Assembly: GCA_963719855.1 (NCBI GenBank) | Contig: CAVRDK010000008.1 | Span: forward strand, 62,001 to 126,000 | Direction of reading: 5' to 3' | DNA length: 64,000 nucleotides | DNA from: CAIQPV01 sp963719855 | GTDB taxonomy: Bacteria; Pseudomonadota; Gammaproteobacteria; Burkholderiales; Gallionellaceae | Part shown: piece by piece, positions 42,614 through 52,010 of the stretch | Numbering within the stretch: position 1 is the stretch's first letter | How the letters are laid out: each line of letters starts with the position of its first letter | Notes under the pieces: generated by a model | Told to the model about the DNA's origin: nothing | The model's database searches: none | The model's input: the letters and a program-made list of their open reading frames with translations, nothing else | Program-made: the position numbers and the translations under genes

Positions 42614-43489
42614 ATGGACAATGGTAGTGGACATGTAGACATCAGGCAGGCTATCAACAACCTCGAAGTGCTGCCTGCCATGCCTGTTATTGCGCAAAGG
42701 CTGCTGGCGTTAAAGCTGGATACCGAAGAAGGCGAACGGAAGCTGCTGGAGCTGATCGGACAGGATCCGCAAACCTCGGCAAAAATTCTCGGTCTGGCCA
42801 ATTCGTCAATGGTCGGCGCATCGCGCCATATAAAGACCGTAAGCGAAGCCGTGATGTTGCTGGGTTTCAAACACGTCCAATCGGTCGCCACCAGTATCGC
42901 CATCATGTCCCTGATGACCAAGGTGCCAGCAGGGAAGTTTAATATGCAGGATTTATGGTTACACAGCTTCGGTATCGCATTCGCCCTGTTGGGACTCGCA
43001 CGGCTCATGCCAGCAAAAATACGACCACAGGATGACCAGGTTTTTCTTGTCGGCATGCTGCACGACATCGGCTATCTGGCGCTTGCTTTCCTTGACCCAA
43101 AACAAAGCGACAGGCTGCATACCCGCTTGGCAGCAGAACCCAACCGCCCGTCAATGGAAGTTGAACGGGAAATTTTGGACATGTGCCATGACGAATTGGG
43201 AGCGGCACTGGCACGCCACTGGAATTTGCCGGATGGAATTATCACCGTGTTGCGCTACCACCATAACCCGGACGCAGCCGAAGCAGGAGCGGAACAAATG
43301 CTGGCACGCATGATTAACATCGTGGAAAAACTGCTGCCATCCTTCGGGATTATCGAGTACGTGGCTCCCGACATCAGCGCCGAGGAATGGGAAGCGTTGG
43401 GTATAGACCCATCCAAAGCCGAAGAGGCGAAAGAACAGGTAAACGAGCATGCAGAACAGGCCATACGGCTCACCCGTTCGTTTACCTGA
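42614..43489 (+). CDS. HDOD domain signalling protein
   Basis: A 291-residue protein with a single HDOD domain (about 10-215): LEVLPAMPVIAQRLLALKLD, LIGQDPQTSAKILGLANSSM, VSEAVMLLGFKHVQSVATSI and FLVGMLHDIGYLALAFL. HDOD proteins are HD-like but usually lack phosphohydrolase activity and work in signalling, often linked to c-di-GMP or stress. An HD-like GMLHDIG is present. ATG 42614 has GGAGCGGAGACAAC upstream; the frame extends to 42578 without such a site. Confidence 0.85.
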   Translation: MDNGSGHVDIRQAINNLEVLPAMPVIAQRLLALKLDTEEGERKLLELIGQDPQTSAKILGLANSSMVGASRHIKTVSEAVMLLGFKHVQSVATSIAIMSLMTKVPAGKFNMQDLWLHSFGIAFALLGLARLMPAKIRPQDDQVFLVGMLHDIGYLALAFLDPKQSDRLHTRLAAEPNRPSMEVEREILDMCHDELGAALARHWNLPDGIITVLRYHHNPDAAEAGAEQMLARMINIVEKLLPSFGIIEYVAPDISAEEWEALGIDPSKAEEAKEQVNEHAEQAIRLTRSFT

Positions 43490-43546
43490 TTCCTCCGAAG
43501 CTCACTGAATAAATCTCCCTGCAATCCCATTAACCACCTCACGTTA

Positions 43547-44683
43547 ATGAAACTCGTTCATCTGTTATTTATTTTCGTATTTTTGCCTGCCCTTGCCCAA
43601 GCGCAGCAGGGTCTGCCACCGCCACCAGTGCTGGCCGCCAAATCCTGGCTGCTGTATGACTACACCAGCAACCAGATTCTGGTCAATGAAAACGGCAATG
43701 AACGTATCGAACCGGCCTCGATAACCAAATTGATGACGGCTTATCTGGCATTTGCCGCCCTCAAACAAGACTATCTTTCACAGGATCGAATCGTGACTCC
43801 ATCGGCGGAGGTACTGCGTTCCCAAGGCGAGGAATCGCGTATGTTCCTCAGCCAGAACAAACCGGTGACCGTGGGAGAATTGCTGCGCGGCCTCATTGTA
43901 CAGTCCGGAAACGATGCAGCGCGTGTGCTGGCTGAAACCATCGCCGGTAGCGAGGACAAGTTTGTCGAACTGATGAACAAGGAAGCGCAACGGCTGGGCA
44001 TGAACAACACCCACTTCGTAAACGCCTCCGGTCTGCCGCATGCGCAACACTATTCCACTGCCTACGACCTGGCACTGCTCGCCGCTGCCATTGTGCGCGA
44101 TTTCCCAGAATACTATCCGCTCTACAGCTTGCGCGAATATCAGTACAACAACATCAAGCAGGCCAACCGCAACCGCTTGCTATGGATGGACCCCTATGTG
44201 GATGGCATGAAAACGGGGCACACCGAAAGCGCCGGGTTTTGCTTGGTGGCTTCGGCCAAGCGCGACAAGCGGCGGCTGATTTCGGTAGTGATTGGCACCA
44301 CTTCCGACAACCTGCGCGCCACCGAGAGCCAGAAGCTGCTGAACTACGGCTTCCAATATTTTGAAACCGTGCGCCTGTACCAGAAGAACCAGCCGGTAGC
44401 CGGCATACGGGCATGGAAAGGCACTGAGAACAAAGTCAATATTGGTTTTCGCGACGACCTGTTCCTGACCATTCCGACCGGGCAACTGGCACAGATGAAG
44501 GTCACCATGGAAACTCATCAACCGCTCATTGCGCCGATTAGCGGCGGACAGAAGATCGGCATATTAAAACTCACGCTAGGCGGCAAGCTTTATGCCGAAT
44601 TTCCGTTGGTTGCGCTGGAAGCCGTGCCGCTGGCAAATGTATTTTCGCGCGGGTGGGACAATATCCGCCTGCTGTTCCAGTAA
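43547..44683 (+). CDS. dacA: D-alanyl-D-alanine carboxypeptidase (PBP5/6 type)
   Basis: A 378-residue periplasmic enzyme trimming peptidoglycan stem peptides. The signal peptide is KLVHLLFIFVFLPALAQA. Active-site motifs are SITKLMTAY (SxxK, about S58), SGNDAARVLAE (SxN) and DGMKTGHTESAGFCLVAS (KTG). The C-terminal domain (about 270-360) and a final amphipathic stretch NVFSRGWDNIRLLFQ for membrane attachment are present. It begins the dacA-dat-ybeD-lipB cluster typical of betaproteobacteria. Confidence 0.94.
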   Translation: MKLVHLLFIFVFLPALAQAQQGLPPPPVLAAKSWLLYDYTSNQILVNENGNERIEPASITKLMTAYLAFAALKQDYLSQDRIVTPSAEVLRSQGEESRMFLSQNKPVTVGELLRGLIVQSGNDAARVLAETIAGSEDKFVELMNKEAQRLGMNNTHFVNASGLPHAQHYSTAYDLALLAAAIVRDFPEYYPLYSLREYQYNNIKQANRNRLLWMDPYVDGMKTGHTESAGFCLVASAKRDKRRLISVVIGTTSDNLRATESQKLLNYGFQYFETVRLYQKNQPVAGIRAWKGTENKVNIGFRDDLFLTIPTGQLAQMKVTMETHQPLIAPISGGQKIGILKLTLGGKLYAEFPLVALEAVPLANVFSRGWDNIRLLFQ

Positions 44684-44690
44684 GAATTGC

Positions 44691-44872
44691 AGGGTGCTTC
44701 TAATAATTCAAGTTTCTAAGCCAGACAAGGCGCAAGCAAAAAATTGCGACGCCACATATGTCTGATATGTAAGGAGTGATTTTTTGTGAGCAACGTAGTA
44801 TGGCGATGAAGTGGGGTAAGCAGGCAATCCGCAAAGCGGATGCTCGCAAAATTGGATTATTAGAGGTGCCCT
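44691..44872. repeat. MITE-like element between dacA and dat
   Basis: 182 bp with 21-bp imperfect terminal inverted repeats, AGGGTGCTTCTAATAATTCA on the left and AGGGCACCTCTAATAATCCA read from the right (17 of 21 match). The interior has no gene. The right end places AGAGG ten bases before the dat ATG, so the element provides that gene's Shine-Dalgarno. Partial ends of the same family are seen at 23238-23250 and 25332-25348. Confidence 0.82.
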
Positions 44873-44876
44873 CAAA

Positions 44877-45740
44877 ATGACCGTCTATTTGAACGGACAA
44901 TTCATGCCCATCGAGGAAGCACGCATTCCCGTGCTGGATCGCGGCTTCATCTTCGGCGACGGCGTGTATGAAGTGATCCCGATATATTCGCGCCGCGCCT
45001 TCCGCTTGGCGGAACATTTGCAGCGCCTGCAACATAGTCTGAGCGGGATACGTTTGCAAAATCCGTACAGCGATGCCGAATGGACAAAGCTTATCAACGA
45101 GCTCATTGCGCGCAACGCGGGCGAAGACCAGTACCTCTACCTGCACATCACGCGCGGCGTTGCCAAGCGCGACCATGCCTTTCCTAATCCGCCGGTAGCA
45201 CCCACCGTGTTCATGATGAGCAACCCGCTGACAAGCCCGCCCGCAGAGTTGTTGCAGAGCGGCGTGGGGGCAGCTACTGCGCAGGACAATCGCTGGCTGC
45301 GTTGCGACATCAAGGCTATCGCCCTGCTGCCCAATGTGCTGCTACGCCAGATAGCGGTGGATGCGGGCTGTGCCGAGACCATCCTGATCCGCGACGATGC
45401 CTTCATGACCGAGGGCGCGGCCAGCAACATCTTCGTGGTGAAGAACGGCACGCTGCTCGCTCCGCCTAAAGATAATTTAATGCTGCCCGGCATCACCTAT
45501 GACGTGGTACTGGAAATCGCCGCAGCAAATGACATCCCCCATCAAGTGCGCAAGGTCGCTAAAGATGAAGTATTCAACGCCGACGAACTACTGCTTACCT
45601 CCTCCACCAAGGAAGTGCTCGCCATTACTCGTCTCGACGGCAAGCCCGTGGGTGATGGCAAACCCGGCCCGATGTTCGCCAGATTGTATAATCTGTATCA
45701 GGATTTCAAGCGCGACGTGATGCGGAAAAATCAGGATTGA
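44877..45740 (+). CDS. dat: D-amino-acid (D-alanine) aminotransferase
   Basis: A 287-residue PLP enzyme of fold type IV that makes D-Ala/D-Glu for peptidoglycan. Motifs are VYLNGQFMPIEEARIPVLDR, GFIFGDGVYEVIPIYSRRAF, the catalytic Lys in CDIKAIALLPNVLLRQIAVD and TEGAASNIFVVKNGTLLAPP (the EGAxSN PLP-phosphate region). It lies between dacA and ybeD, which fits a cell-wall role. Confidence 0.92.
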   Translation: MTVYLNGQFMPIEEARIPVLDRGFIFGDGVYEVIPIYSRRAFRLAEHLQRLQHSLSGIRLQNPYSDAEWTKLINELIARNAGEDQYLYLHITRGVAKRDHAFPNPPVAPTVFMMSNPLTSPPAELLQSGVGAATAQDNRWLRCDIKAIALLPNVLLRQIAVDAGCAETILIRDDAFMTEGAASNIFVVKNGTLLAPPKDNLMLPGITYDVVLEIAAANDIPHQVRKVAKDEVFNADELLLTSSTKEVLAITRLDGKPVGDGKPGPMFARLYNLYQDFKRDVMRKNQD

Positions 45741-45750
45741 GGAGCGAGGA

Positions 45751-46041
45751 TTGATAACTGAGGACAAGGGCGAGCTGAAACTGGAAGATTCCCTCATTGA
45801 TTACCCCTGCGACTTTCCGATCAAGGTACTCGGACTGTCGCAACAAGGCTTCGCACAAGCGGTGATGGAAGTCGTGGTGCGCCACGATCCGGATTTCAAG
45901 GCCAGTAGCATGGAAATGCGCAGCAGCAGCAAGGCGCGCTATATCAGCCTCACCTGCACCGTGCGCGCCACCTCGCGCGAACAGCTCGACGCGCTGTATC
46001 AGGAACTGTGCGACCACCCGATGGTGGTGATGGTTTTATGA
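45751..46041 (+). CDS. ybeD: YbeD/DUF493 family protein
   Basis: A 96-residue small regulatory-type protein of the DUF493 family: LIDYPCDFPIKVLGLSQQGF, AQAVMEVVVRHDPDFKASSM, RSSSKARYISLTCTVRATSR. It has an ACT-like alpha/beta fold; its role is unclear. The likely start is TTG 45751 with GGAGCGAGGA upstream. The stop overlaps the lipB start (ATGA), and the pair is conserved widely. Confidence 0.88.
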   Translation: MITEDKGELKLEDSLIDYPCDFPIKVLGLSQQGFAQAVMEVVVRHDPDFKASSMEMRSSSKARYISLTCTVRATSREQLDALYQELCDHPMVVMVL

Positions 46042-46760
46042 GCGGAGAAGGGAAAAGGGAGAAGGGGGAAGAGGAAAATCTTGGGTCGGACGCTGTATGT
46101 GGCGAGCCAGAACGTTCCCACCCTTCACCCTTCACCCTTACCCCTTCACTAAATTTTCTAGGCCTCGTCGAATACAGCCCCACTTGGCAGGCGATGAAGC
46201 AATTCACCGCATCTCGCAACACTGAGACGTGCGACGAAATCTGGCTGCTGCAACACCCACCCATATACACGCAAGGGCTCGCGGGCAAACCGGAGCATTT
46301 GCTGCGCGCCAATGATATCCAGGTAATAAAAATAGATCGCGGCGGGCAAATTACTTATCACGGCCCCGGCCAGATTATTGCTTATCTGCTGCTGGATTTA
46401 CGCCGCTGGAAACTCAATGTGCGTGGGCTGGTAAGACTGATGGAACAGGCCGTGATTGATTTGCTCGCGCAACATGGCGTCGAAGCGCGGGGACGCGAGG
46501 ACGCGCCGGGTGTGTATGTAGGTGATGCGAAAATCGCCTCGCTCGGATTGAAAATCAAGAATGGCTGCTGCTACCACGGCATTGCACTCAACGTAGATAT
46601 GGACTTGTCCCCGTTCAGCTTCATCAACCCCTGCGGCTACGCCGGGCTACGCGTCACACAAGCGCGTGATATTGGCATCAGCACGCCGCTGGCTGAACTG
46701 GAACAGCAACTCGCGCAGAATCTGGTTGTGCTATTGCAGCGACATCTGCACGCTGCTTAA
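46038..46760 (+). CDS. lipB: Octanoyltransferase LipB
   Basis: A 240-residue transferase moving octanoyl groups from ACP to lipoyl domains. The active site includes RGGQITYHGPGQIIAYLLLD, GVYVGDAKIASLGLKIKNGC with the catalytic Lys and a Cys in FINPCGYAGLRVTQ. The first about 38 residues are an Arg/Glu/Pro extension not typical of LipB; they are encoded by a purine-rich then pyrimidine-rich stretch (46041-46149) that looks like an inserted repeat. ATG 46038 overlaps the ybeD stop; there may be a later functional start. lipA does not follow; btuM is convergent instead. Confidence 0.92.
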   Translation: MSGEGKREKGEEENLGSDAVCGEPERSHPSPFTLTPSLNFLGLVEYSPTWQAMKQFTASRNTETCDEIWLLQHPPIYTQGLAGKPEHLLRANDIQVIKIDRGGQITYHGPGQIIAYLLLDLRRWKLNVRGLVRLMEQAVIDLLAQHGVEARGREDAPGVYVGDAKIASLGLKIKNGCCYHGIALNVDMDLSPFSFINPCGYAGLRVTQARDIGISTPLAELEQQLAQNLVVLLQRHLHAA

Positions 46761-47348
46761 TTACACAGGTTTCGGATGCGTTTTGCTCTTGTTCAGGACA
46801 GTGAAAAGCATGTGGATACCGACCGCGCACGCAATGTAAAGCATGGACATGGACACGTAGGAAACATAGTATTTGACCACGCGTGATGCATATTCTGTTG
46901 CGGCCATTTCGTTAACGCGTCCGGAAAACAGATAGAAACTGGCATTGGAAAGCAAGAATGCAAAACTGTTTGCGGCCCATGCCAGCACGGCCAGCCAAAC
47001 CAGCCCCTTGCCTTCCATTGTGTGACGTAGCGCAAACCAGCGGCCAACAAACCATAAGCCGCCATAAGTCGGGATAAGGAACCAGTAGGCAGGTGTTATG
47101 CACCAGCTACTGACACCCTGTATGGCAGTCGCATAGTAATCCATCAAACCCGCTTGCAGGAGTAACGCGATGAAAATTGCGATAGAGGCGCGGGTATATC
47201 GTGCAAGATACAAGCCGCCCAGGAAAAACACCGCCAAAGAGGCATCCGGCAAGGAAAATGCCGAACCAAAATGGTTAAACCGCGTTGCTGCCATAGCTAG
47301 CATCAGTCCCGCCGCAATCATCCATGTCCGACTCTGTAATGGTTTCAT
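46761..47348 (-). CDS. btuM: Cobalamin transporter BtuM (solitary ECF-type S component)
   Basis: A 195-residue inner-membrane protein with about six helices: IAAGLMLAMAATRFNHFGSA, LPDASLAVFFLGGLYLARYT, IFIALLLQAGLMDYYATAIQ. The stretch GVSSWCITPAYWFLIPTYGG holds Cys83, matching the cobalt-coordinating cysteine known from BtuM of Thiobacillus (Cys80 there). BtuM imports or salvages vitamin B12 without the usual ECF energising module. GGAGATTCAA precedes ATG 47348. It sits next to the B12 riboswitch and BtuB-like receptor, which strongly supports the assignment. Identification is from memory of the family, not a search. Confidence 0.8.
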   Translation of the reverse strand: MKPLQSRTWMIAAGLMLAMAATRFNHFGSAFSLPDASLAVFFLGGLYLARYTRASIAIFIALLLQAGLMDYYATAIQGVSSWCITPAYWFLIPTYGGLWFVGRWFALRHTMEGKGLVWLAVLAWAANSFAFLLSNASFYLFSGRVNEMAATEYASRVVKYYVSYVSMSMLYIACAVGIHMLFTVLNKSKTHPKPV

Positions 47349-47487
47349 TTGAATCTCCTTTTGCATTCCGCCTGCTCATATCGAGACTGAGTGGGAACTG
47401 TAGCAGAAAAAAGCGGGTTACAGAAGGCTTGACAGCAGCCCTCTGGTATCAAATGCAAGGCGTTACAGGATATAATGCACCCGCTTC

Positions 47488-47645
47488 AAGGTGCTGAGCG
47501 ATGTTTTGCTTGGATAATCGGGAAACAGGTGTGAAGCCTGTGCTGCCCCCGCAACGGTTAGCAGGTATGGATGCGTCATTAAGCCACTGTGAGTAATCAT
47601 GGGAAGGCGATGCGTTTAGTTCTGTCAGCCCGGATACCGGCCTTG
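47488..47645 (+). promoter_or_regulatory. Cobalamin (B12) riboswitch
   Basis: The conserved elements appear in order: AAGGTGCTGAGC near 47490, GGGAAACAGGTGTGAAGCCT, GCTGCCCCCGCAACGGT, AAGCCACTGTG, the GGGAAGGCGATGC block and CAGCCCGGATACCGGCCTTG. This is the standard AdoCbl aptamer of the Cobalamin family. The following 160 bp to the receptor start would hold the expression platform. It should repress the receptor when B12 is plentiful. Confidence 0.95.
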
Positions 47646-47811
47646 ATGCAGGAACCGTCAGGTTCCACAGGTCGGGAAATGCTGCGGGCGGCGCATGGAC
47701 GGCAGACAATTTACTGTCGGCGCAAAGCTCACTGTCATTGTTTCCTTCCGCTGTATTTCCTGTGTTTGAACATTCCAACGGGGACGTTTGGAATCATTCT
47801 GGAAATATCTC

Positions 47812-49885
47812 ATGCAAACCAAAAGTAAAATCTTTGCCGCCATACTCTGTGCGGCATCTTCTGTAGCCTATGCCGCAACCGATGAAACCCTTGGCGAAAT
47901 TTTAGTAACTGCATCTCGGTTTGAAGAAAGTTTCAAATCATGTACCCGCTAACGTCAAGGTAATTACCCGCGAGGAAATTGAAAACTCCAGTTCAAATAA
48001 TATTCCCGAAGTTTTATCTCAGATAGGTGGGCTAGTTATAAATGGCAACAGCTTGGGGCAGCTTGGACTTGGCGCTTCCGTCGATATGGGTGGATATGGT
48101 GCCACAGCGAATAGCACTACACTTATTCTTCTTGATGGACAAAGGTTAAACCCAATTGATTCGTCATCCGTTTCGTGGGAGTCAATCCCGCTGGGTTCAG
48201 TGCAACGCATCGAAATCCTTCGCGGGGGGGCGAGCGTTCAGTACGGGAATGGGGCGGTAGGTGGGGTAATTAACATCATCACCAAAGATGGGGGTGCAAA
48301 CATTAATGATGTGACTGTCAAGGCGGGTAGTTTTGGAACCGTGATGACTAACGCAGTTCTGAGCCAAGGCTCAGGAAATACTTCCTTGCGGTTGAATGCG
48401 AATACTGCAAATACGGATGGTTGGCGAGAGAATTCTGCCGCAAACCTGTATTCTTTCGGAGGCAAGCTAACTGAGTTCTTGAATGGCCCGGATGAGATTT
48501 ACTTGGGGGTGAATGCAAGTCATTCGAATACTCAAGCTCCCGGGGGTGTTGTGGGGGAGGTTGGTCAAGGTAATCCGCAGCTAGCCAAGTTTAACAACGT
48601 AGGCTCAGCCAATGTTGTAGATAATGCAAGTGTGCTGTTGGGGGATGTGCAGCGCTTAAATGATAGGCTGACCTTTGAAGGGGAGGCCATGTATAGCTCG
48701 CGAACGTCAAACTTCTATCAGCCGTATTATTCCTCGGTAGCTGCGTTCAATGCAGGTTTTGCGAGTGCAACCAATAACAACTTGCAAAGTTGGTCCTGGA
48801 ATCTAACTCCGCGTGTAAAAGCTGATTGGGGCAAGTGGGGAACCACTGTCGCAGGTTATGACATGAACAAGTCTAGCGCGTGGTCTAGTGATGCATTCAG
48901 TGCCTTGGCTCAACAAAATTTAGTTAACTACGGCGCAACCCGGATGAATGATAGTGGGAATGCGACTGTGGTCAATCACTCTCCCTACCTAATTGAAAGA
49001 TTCCCGCTGACTTCATTTGTTGAGGTTAGTGGAGGGTTTAGACGCCAGACCCAGTCGGCCTCTGCGTATGATGCAAATGCCTTTTCTTTAACCACAACTA
49101 ACGCAAACAAGACGTACTCGGCGAATGCTGCTGACTTGGCATTTAACTTCAGCTATCTCGATGGGCAGAAGACGTTTGTGAAGTGGAACCAGTCCTTCCG
49201 GTTTCCAAACACGGACGAGTTCTGGGGATGGGACTCGACCTTCTCCAATCGGGTGTTTAACGGTATCTTGCAACCTCAGGTATCTCAGACGGCTGAGGTT
49301 GGCGGAGAGTGGCATTTCTGGCAGACTCGGCTGACGGCCTCGATCTTCCAATCAGACACCCAGAACGAAATCAGGTACGACCCAGTCACGGGCACCAATT
49401 TGAATGACCCCAATGGTATTCGCCGTAAAGGGGTTATGTTCGACTCGACTACCCATGCAACTTCGAATCTTACCGTTTCAGTGGGTGGAAAACTCCAGAG
49501 GTCGTTCTACCCAGGAGGGCCGTACAGCGGAAATACTATCAGTTTGGTGCCAGATTTAACCCTCAACGCGAGAGCGAATTACACCTTGGCTGACCATTGG
49601 AGTCTGGGTGGGGTGATTACTTATATTGGAAGCCAGTACTACGACGGGGATGTAACCAATACGTTGCATAAAATGCCATCTGCGACTATCGCGGATGTGT
49701 ATTCAAGCTACAAATCGGGTTCTTGGGAAACTCGTTTTACCATTAAGAATTTTACAAGTGCGAGCTATGCAACGAATGGAGGGCATGGAAGTGTGAGCAT
49801 GCCAGATGGTTCATTTGTATCAAGTTACTATTACTATCCGAGCGACCCAAGAGCTTATTACTTAACCCTGAAATATGCTTTTTAA
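47812..49885 (+). pseudogene. btuB: BtuB-like TonB-dependent receptor with an early frameshift
   Basis: The outer-membrane receptor starts ATG 47812 with a signal peptide (SKIFAAILCAASSVAYA) and a TonB box DETLGEILVTASRFEES. The frame then hits TAA at 47950. The next frame carries on from about 47921 as NHVPANVKVITREEIENSSS (plug), through LLDGQRLNPIDSSSVSW and VQRIEILRGGASVQYGNGAV, to a 22-strand barrel ending YYLTLKYAF. One extra T near 47933-47936 (AGTTTCA for AGTTCA) explains the break. Restored, it is about 690 residues. It may be a real pseudogene, a reversible slip or a sequencing error. The riboswitch upstream supports a corrinoid substrate. Confidence 0.85.
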
Positions 49886-50099
49886 GCGCTAAGATTCTTA
49901 GGGAAAATACTTCGACCGTTTTAGTCAGGACACGGAGGGCGCAAGACAGCACGCAGTGTCATTCGCGGAATTCCTGCACAAGAAAATTTTGTGCAGGGAT
50001 TATCTGCCAATAATCGACGGCGTCAAGAATGCCTCTTAACAATTTTCAGGACGCCGTTTAGCAGTCGGCCTAAACTGATCATTCGGATGTAATGCCTAT

Positions 50100-50516
50100 T
50101 CATTGCGTCGGATCAGTTACGAAACCGATCCGCTTCAATCCGGCCTTCGCCGCATCGGACATCACTTGCGCCACCAGTTCGTAATGCGCCAGCTTATCCG
50201 CGCGAATATGCAATTCCGGCTGTGGTTGCTTCTTGGCTTCCAAGGCAAATCGCGCGGGCAGTGACTCCCTCTCAACCTTTTCACCGCTCCAGAAAAAACT
50301 GCCATCCTCCCGAATGGCGAACTCAATATGATCCGGCTTGGTAATATTGGGATTGCTCGATGCTTTAGGAAGATCAATCTTCACCGAGTTGGTCAGCAGC
50401 GGCGCGGTGATGATAAAAATCACCAACAACACCAGCATCACATCCACCAACGGCACAACATTAATTTCCGCCATCGGCCCTTGATGGCGGCGTGAATCGA
50501 AACTTCCGAATGCCAT
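50100..50516 (-). CDS. exbD: Biopolymer transport protein ExbD
   Basis: A 138-residue inner-membrane protein with one helix (NVVPLVDVMLVLLVIFIITA) that contains the functional Asp and a periplasmic domain. Together with ExbB it turns proton flow into energy for TonB. GGAGAAAATT precedes ATG 50516, favoured over 50531. Last gene of the operon; an 83-97 bp spacer separates it from exbB. Confidence 0.93.
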   Translation of the reverse strand: MAFGSFDSRRHQGPMAEINVVPLVDVMLVLLVIFIITAPLLTNSVKIDLPKASSNPNITKPDHIEFAIREDGSFFWSGEKVERESLPARFALEAKKQPQPELHIRADKLAHYELVAQVMSDAAKAGLKRIGFVTDPTQ

Positions 50517-50613
50517 AATTTTCTCCGTCAATCGATTCTATAAATTCGTCATTATGGAGTGTGGCGACATGTCGCCATATTTTTAATGCGTAGACTCGTC
50601 TACGCACCCCATA

Positions 50614-51294
50614 TCAAACCTTCTTGTCTCCCACTGTCACCAGCGCATACAAGTCATGCGCAAAGTTATCCAGTTGCGCCAGCCAAATCCTGTTGCGGCG
50701 GGTGAGCGCGTTGTAGCCAAGCACTGCCGGAATCGCTACCGCCAGCCCGACCGCAGTCATAATCAGCGCTTCGCCCACCGGCCCGGCCACCTTATCCAGG
50801 GTACCTTGCCCGCTCATGCCGATCTGCACCAGCGCATGATAAATACCCCACACCGTGCCGAACAGCCCGACAAACGGCGCAGCAGAACCAGCCGAAGCCA
50901 GCACAGTTAGTCCGTGTTCGATCCTGGTCGCTTCCTGATCTATGCCGTTGCGCAACACACGCGTCAGATATTCCGATATTCCGCCCGCAGCCAATAACTT
51001 TTCTGCGCCACGCTGGTTACCACTGTTGACCGTCAGCGCCTGTCGCGCCAAATCTGAGAAAGCGTTATCGTCACCGCCTGCGCTCAGTGTTGCCTGCATC
51101 TCCTGCAAGGAAGATGCATCCCAAAATTGTTTCAAGAATGCATCAGCCCGTTTGCGCGCCCCCATGTTGGCAACGGCTTTGGTCACCATCAAATACCAAC
51201 TCGCGACCGACAGCAGCAGCAACAAGGCCAGCACGCCCTTGCCCATCGCATCGCACTGAGAAATAAAATGCGCTAACCCAAAACTCTGTTCCAT
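50614..51294 (-). CDS. exbB: Biopolymer transport protein ExbB (MotA/TolQ family)
   Basis: A 226-residue inner-membrane protein with three helices: LLLLLSVASWYLMVTKAVAN, GLTVLASAGSAAPFVGLFGT (ending in the typical VWGIYHALVQIG) and VGEALIMTAVGLAVAIPAVL. Stator partner of ExbD and TonB. Its ATG overlaps the tonB stop (TAATG). Confidence 0.93.
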   Translation of the reverse strand: MEQSFGLAHFISQCDAMGKGVLALLLLLSVASWYLMVTKAVANMGARKRADAFLKQFWDASSLQEMQATLSAGGDDNAFSDLARQALTVNSGNQRGAEKLLAAGGISEYLTRVLRNGIDQEATRIEHGLTVLASAGSAAPFVGLFGTVWGIYHALVQIGMSGQGTLDKVAGPVGEALIMTAVGLAVAIPAVLGYNALTRRNRIWLAQLDNFAHDLYALVTVGDKKV

Positions 51295-51923
51295 TATCTT
51301 CCTTCCAACATAAAATTAAATGGCTGCAAGGCCACTGCATGCACTGCCACACCGTTTTTCATGGCTGGCTTGCAGCGCCATGTTTTTACCGTACTCAACG
51401 CAGCAGCATCAAGTCGTTGATAACCCGAACTTGATTTCACTGTCACATTGGCAACGCGACCGTCTTCCCCAAGCTCGACCCGCAAAACTACCTTGCCCTG
51501 TTCGTTCATGCGCATGGATAGCGATGGATAATCGGGCGGCGAACGCTCTGGGCAACTCACCGACAATTCCCCGGACAGCACCACCGGCTGCGGCGGCAAC
51601 GGCGGCGCCACAACCACAGGTGGCGGCGGCGGAACATAAGCAACCGGCTCATCGGGCAACACAACAGGCGATTCAACCGCCAAGTGCGAATGCTCTGGAG
51701 GCGGTGGCTCAGGAAGACGTAGCTTCGGCGGCTCAGGCTTGGGAGGTGCGGGCTGCGCCGGAGGCGGCGGGTTGATGAGATTAACCATCAGGACAATTGC
51801 CTCGTCCGGTGTGGGAATGATGCGATAACTCCATAACTCATACAACGCTATGCCGTGAAGCACCAGCACAAACAATAAACCAACTATCTGCTCCTGCTTC
51901 ATACTGCGCAACGAGTTAAACAT
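51294..51923 (-). CDS. tonB: TonB energy-transducing protein
   Basis: A 209-residue protein: an N-terminal helix (IVGLLFVLVLHGIALYELWS), a Pro-rich periplasmic spacer (PPPPAQPAPPKPEPPKL) and the TonB C-terminal domain with YPSLSMRMNEQGKVVLRVEL, GYQRLDAAALSTVKTWRCKP. It couples the proton-driven ExbBD motor to outer-membrane receptors. As it is encoded in the receptor operon, it is likely dedicated to that receptor, though it could also serve the BtuB-like one. Confidence 0.93.
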   Translation of the reverse strand: MFNSLRSMKQEQIVGLLFVLVLHGIALYELWSYRIIPTPDEAIVLMVNLINPPPPAQPAPPKPEPPKLRLPEPPPPEHSHLAVESPVVLPDEPVAYVPPPPPVVVAPPLPPQPVVLSGELSVSCPERSPPDYPSLSMRMNEQGKVVLRVELGEDGRVANVTVKSSSGYQRLDAAALSTVKTWRCKPAMKNGVAVHAVALQPFNFMLEGR

Positions 51924-52010
51924 TCATTTCTTCCAACATGGACAACGCCTTCCACGCTACGGCATTACATCGTAACATCTGTGCAGAACTCCGGGGGGCG
52001 GCAAGCGTGC

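Noticed and set aside
49973..49997. CCTGCACAA...TTGTGCAGG hairpin after the BtuB-like gene
   Set aside because: Good stem but no T-run on either side, so I do not call it a terminator.
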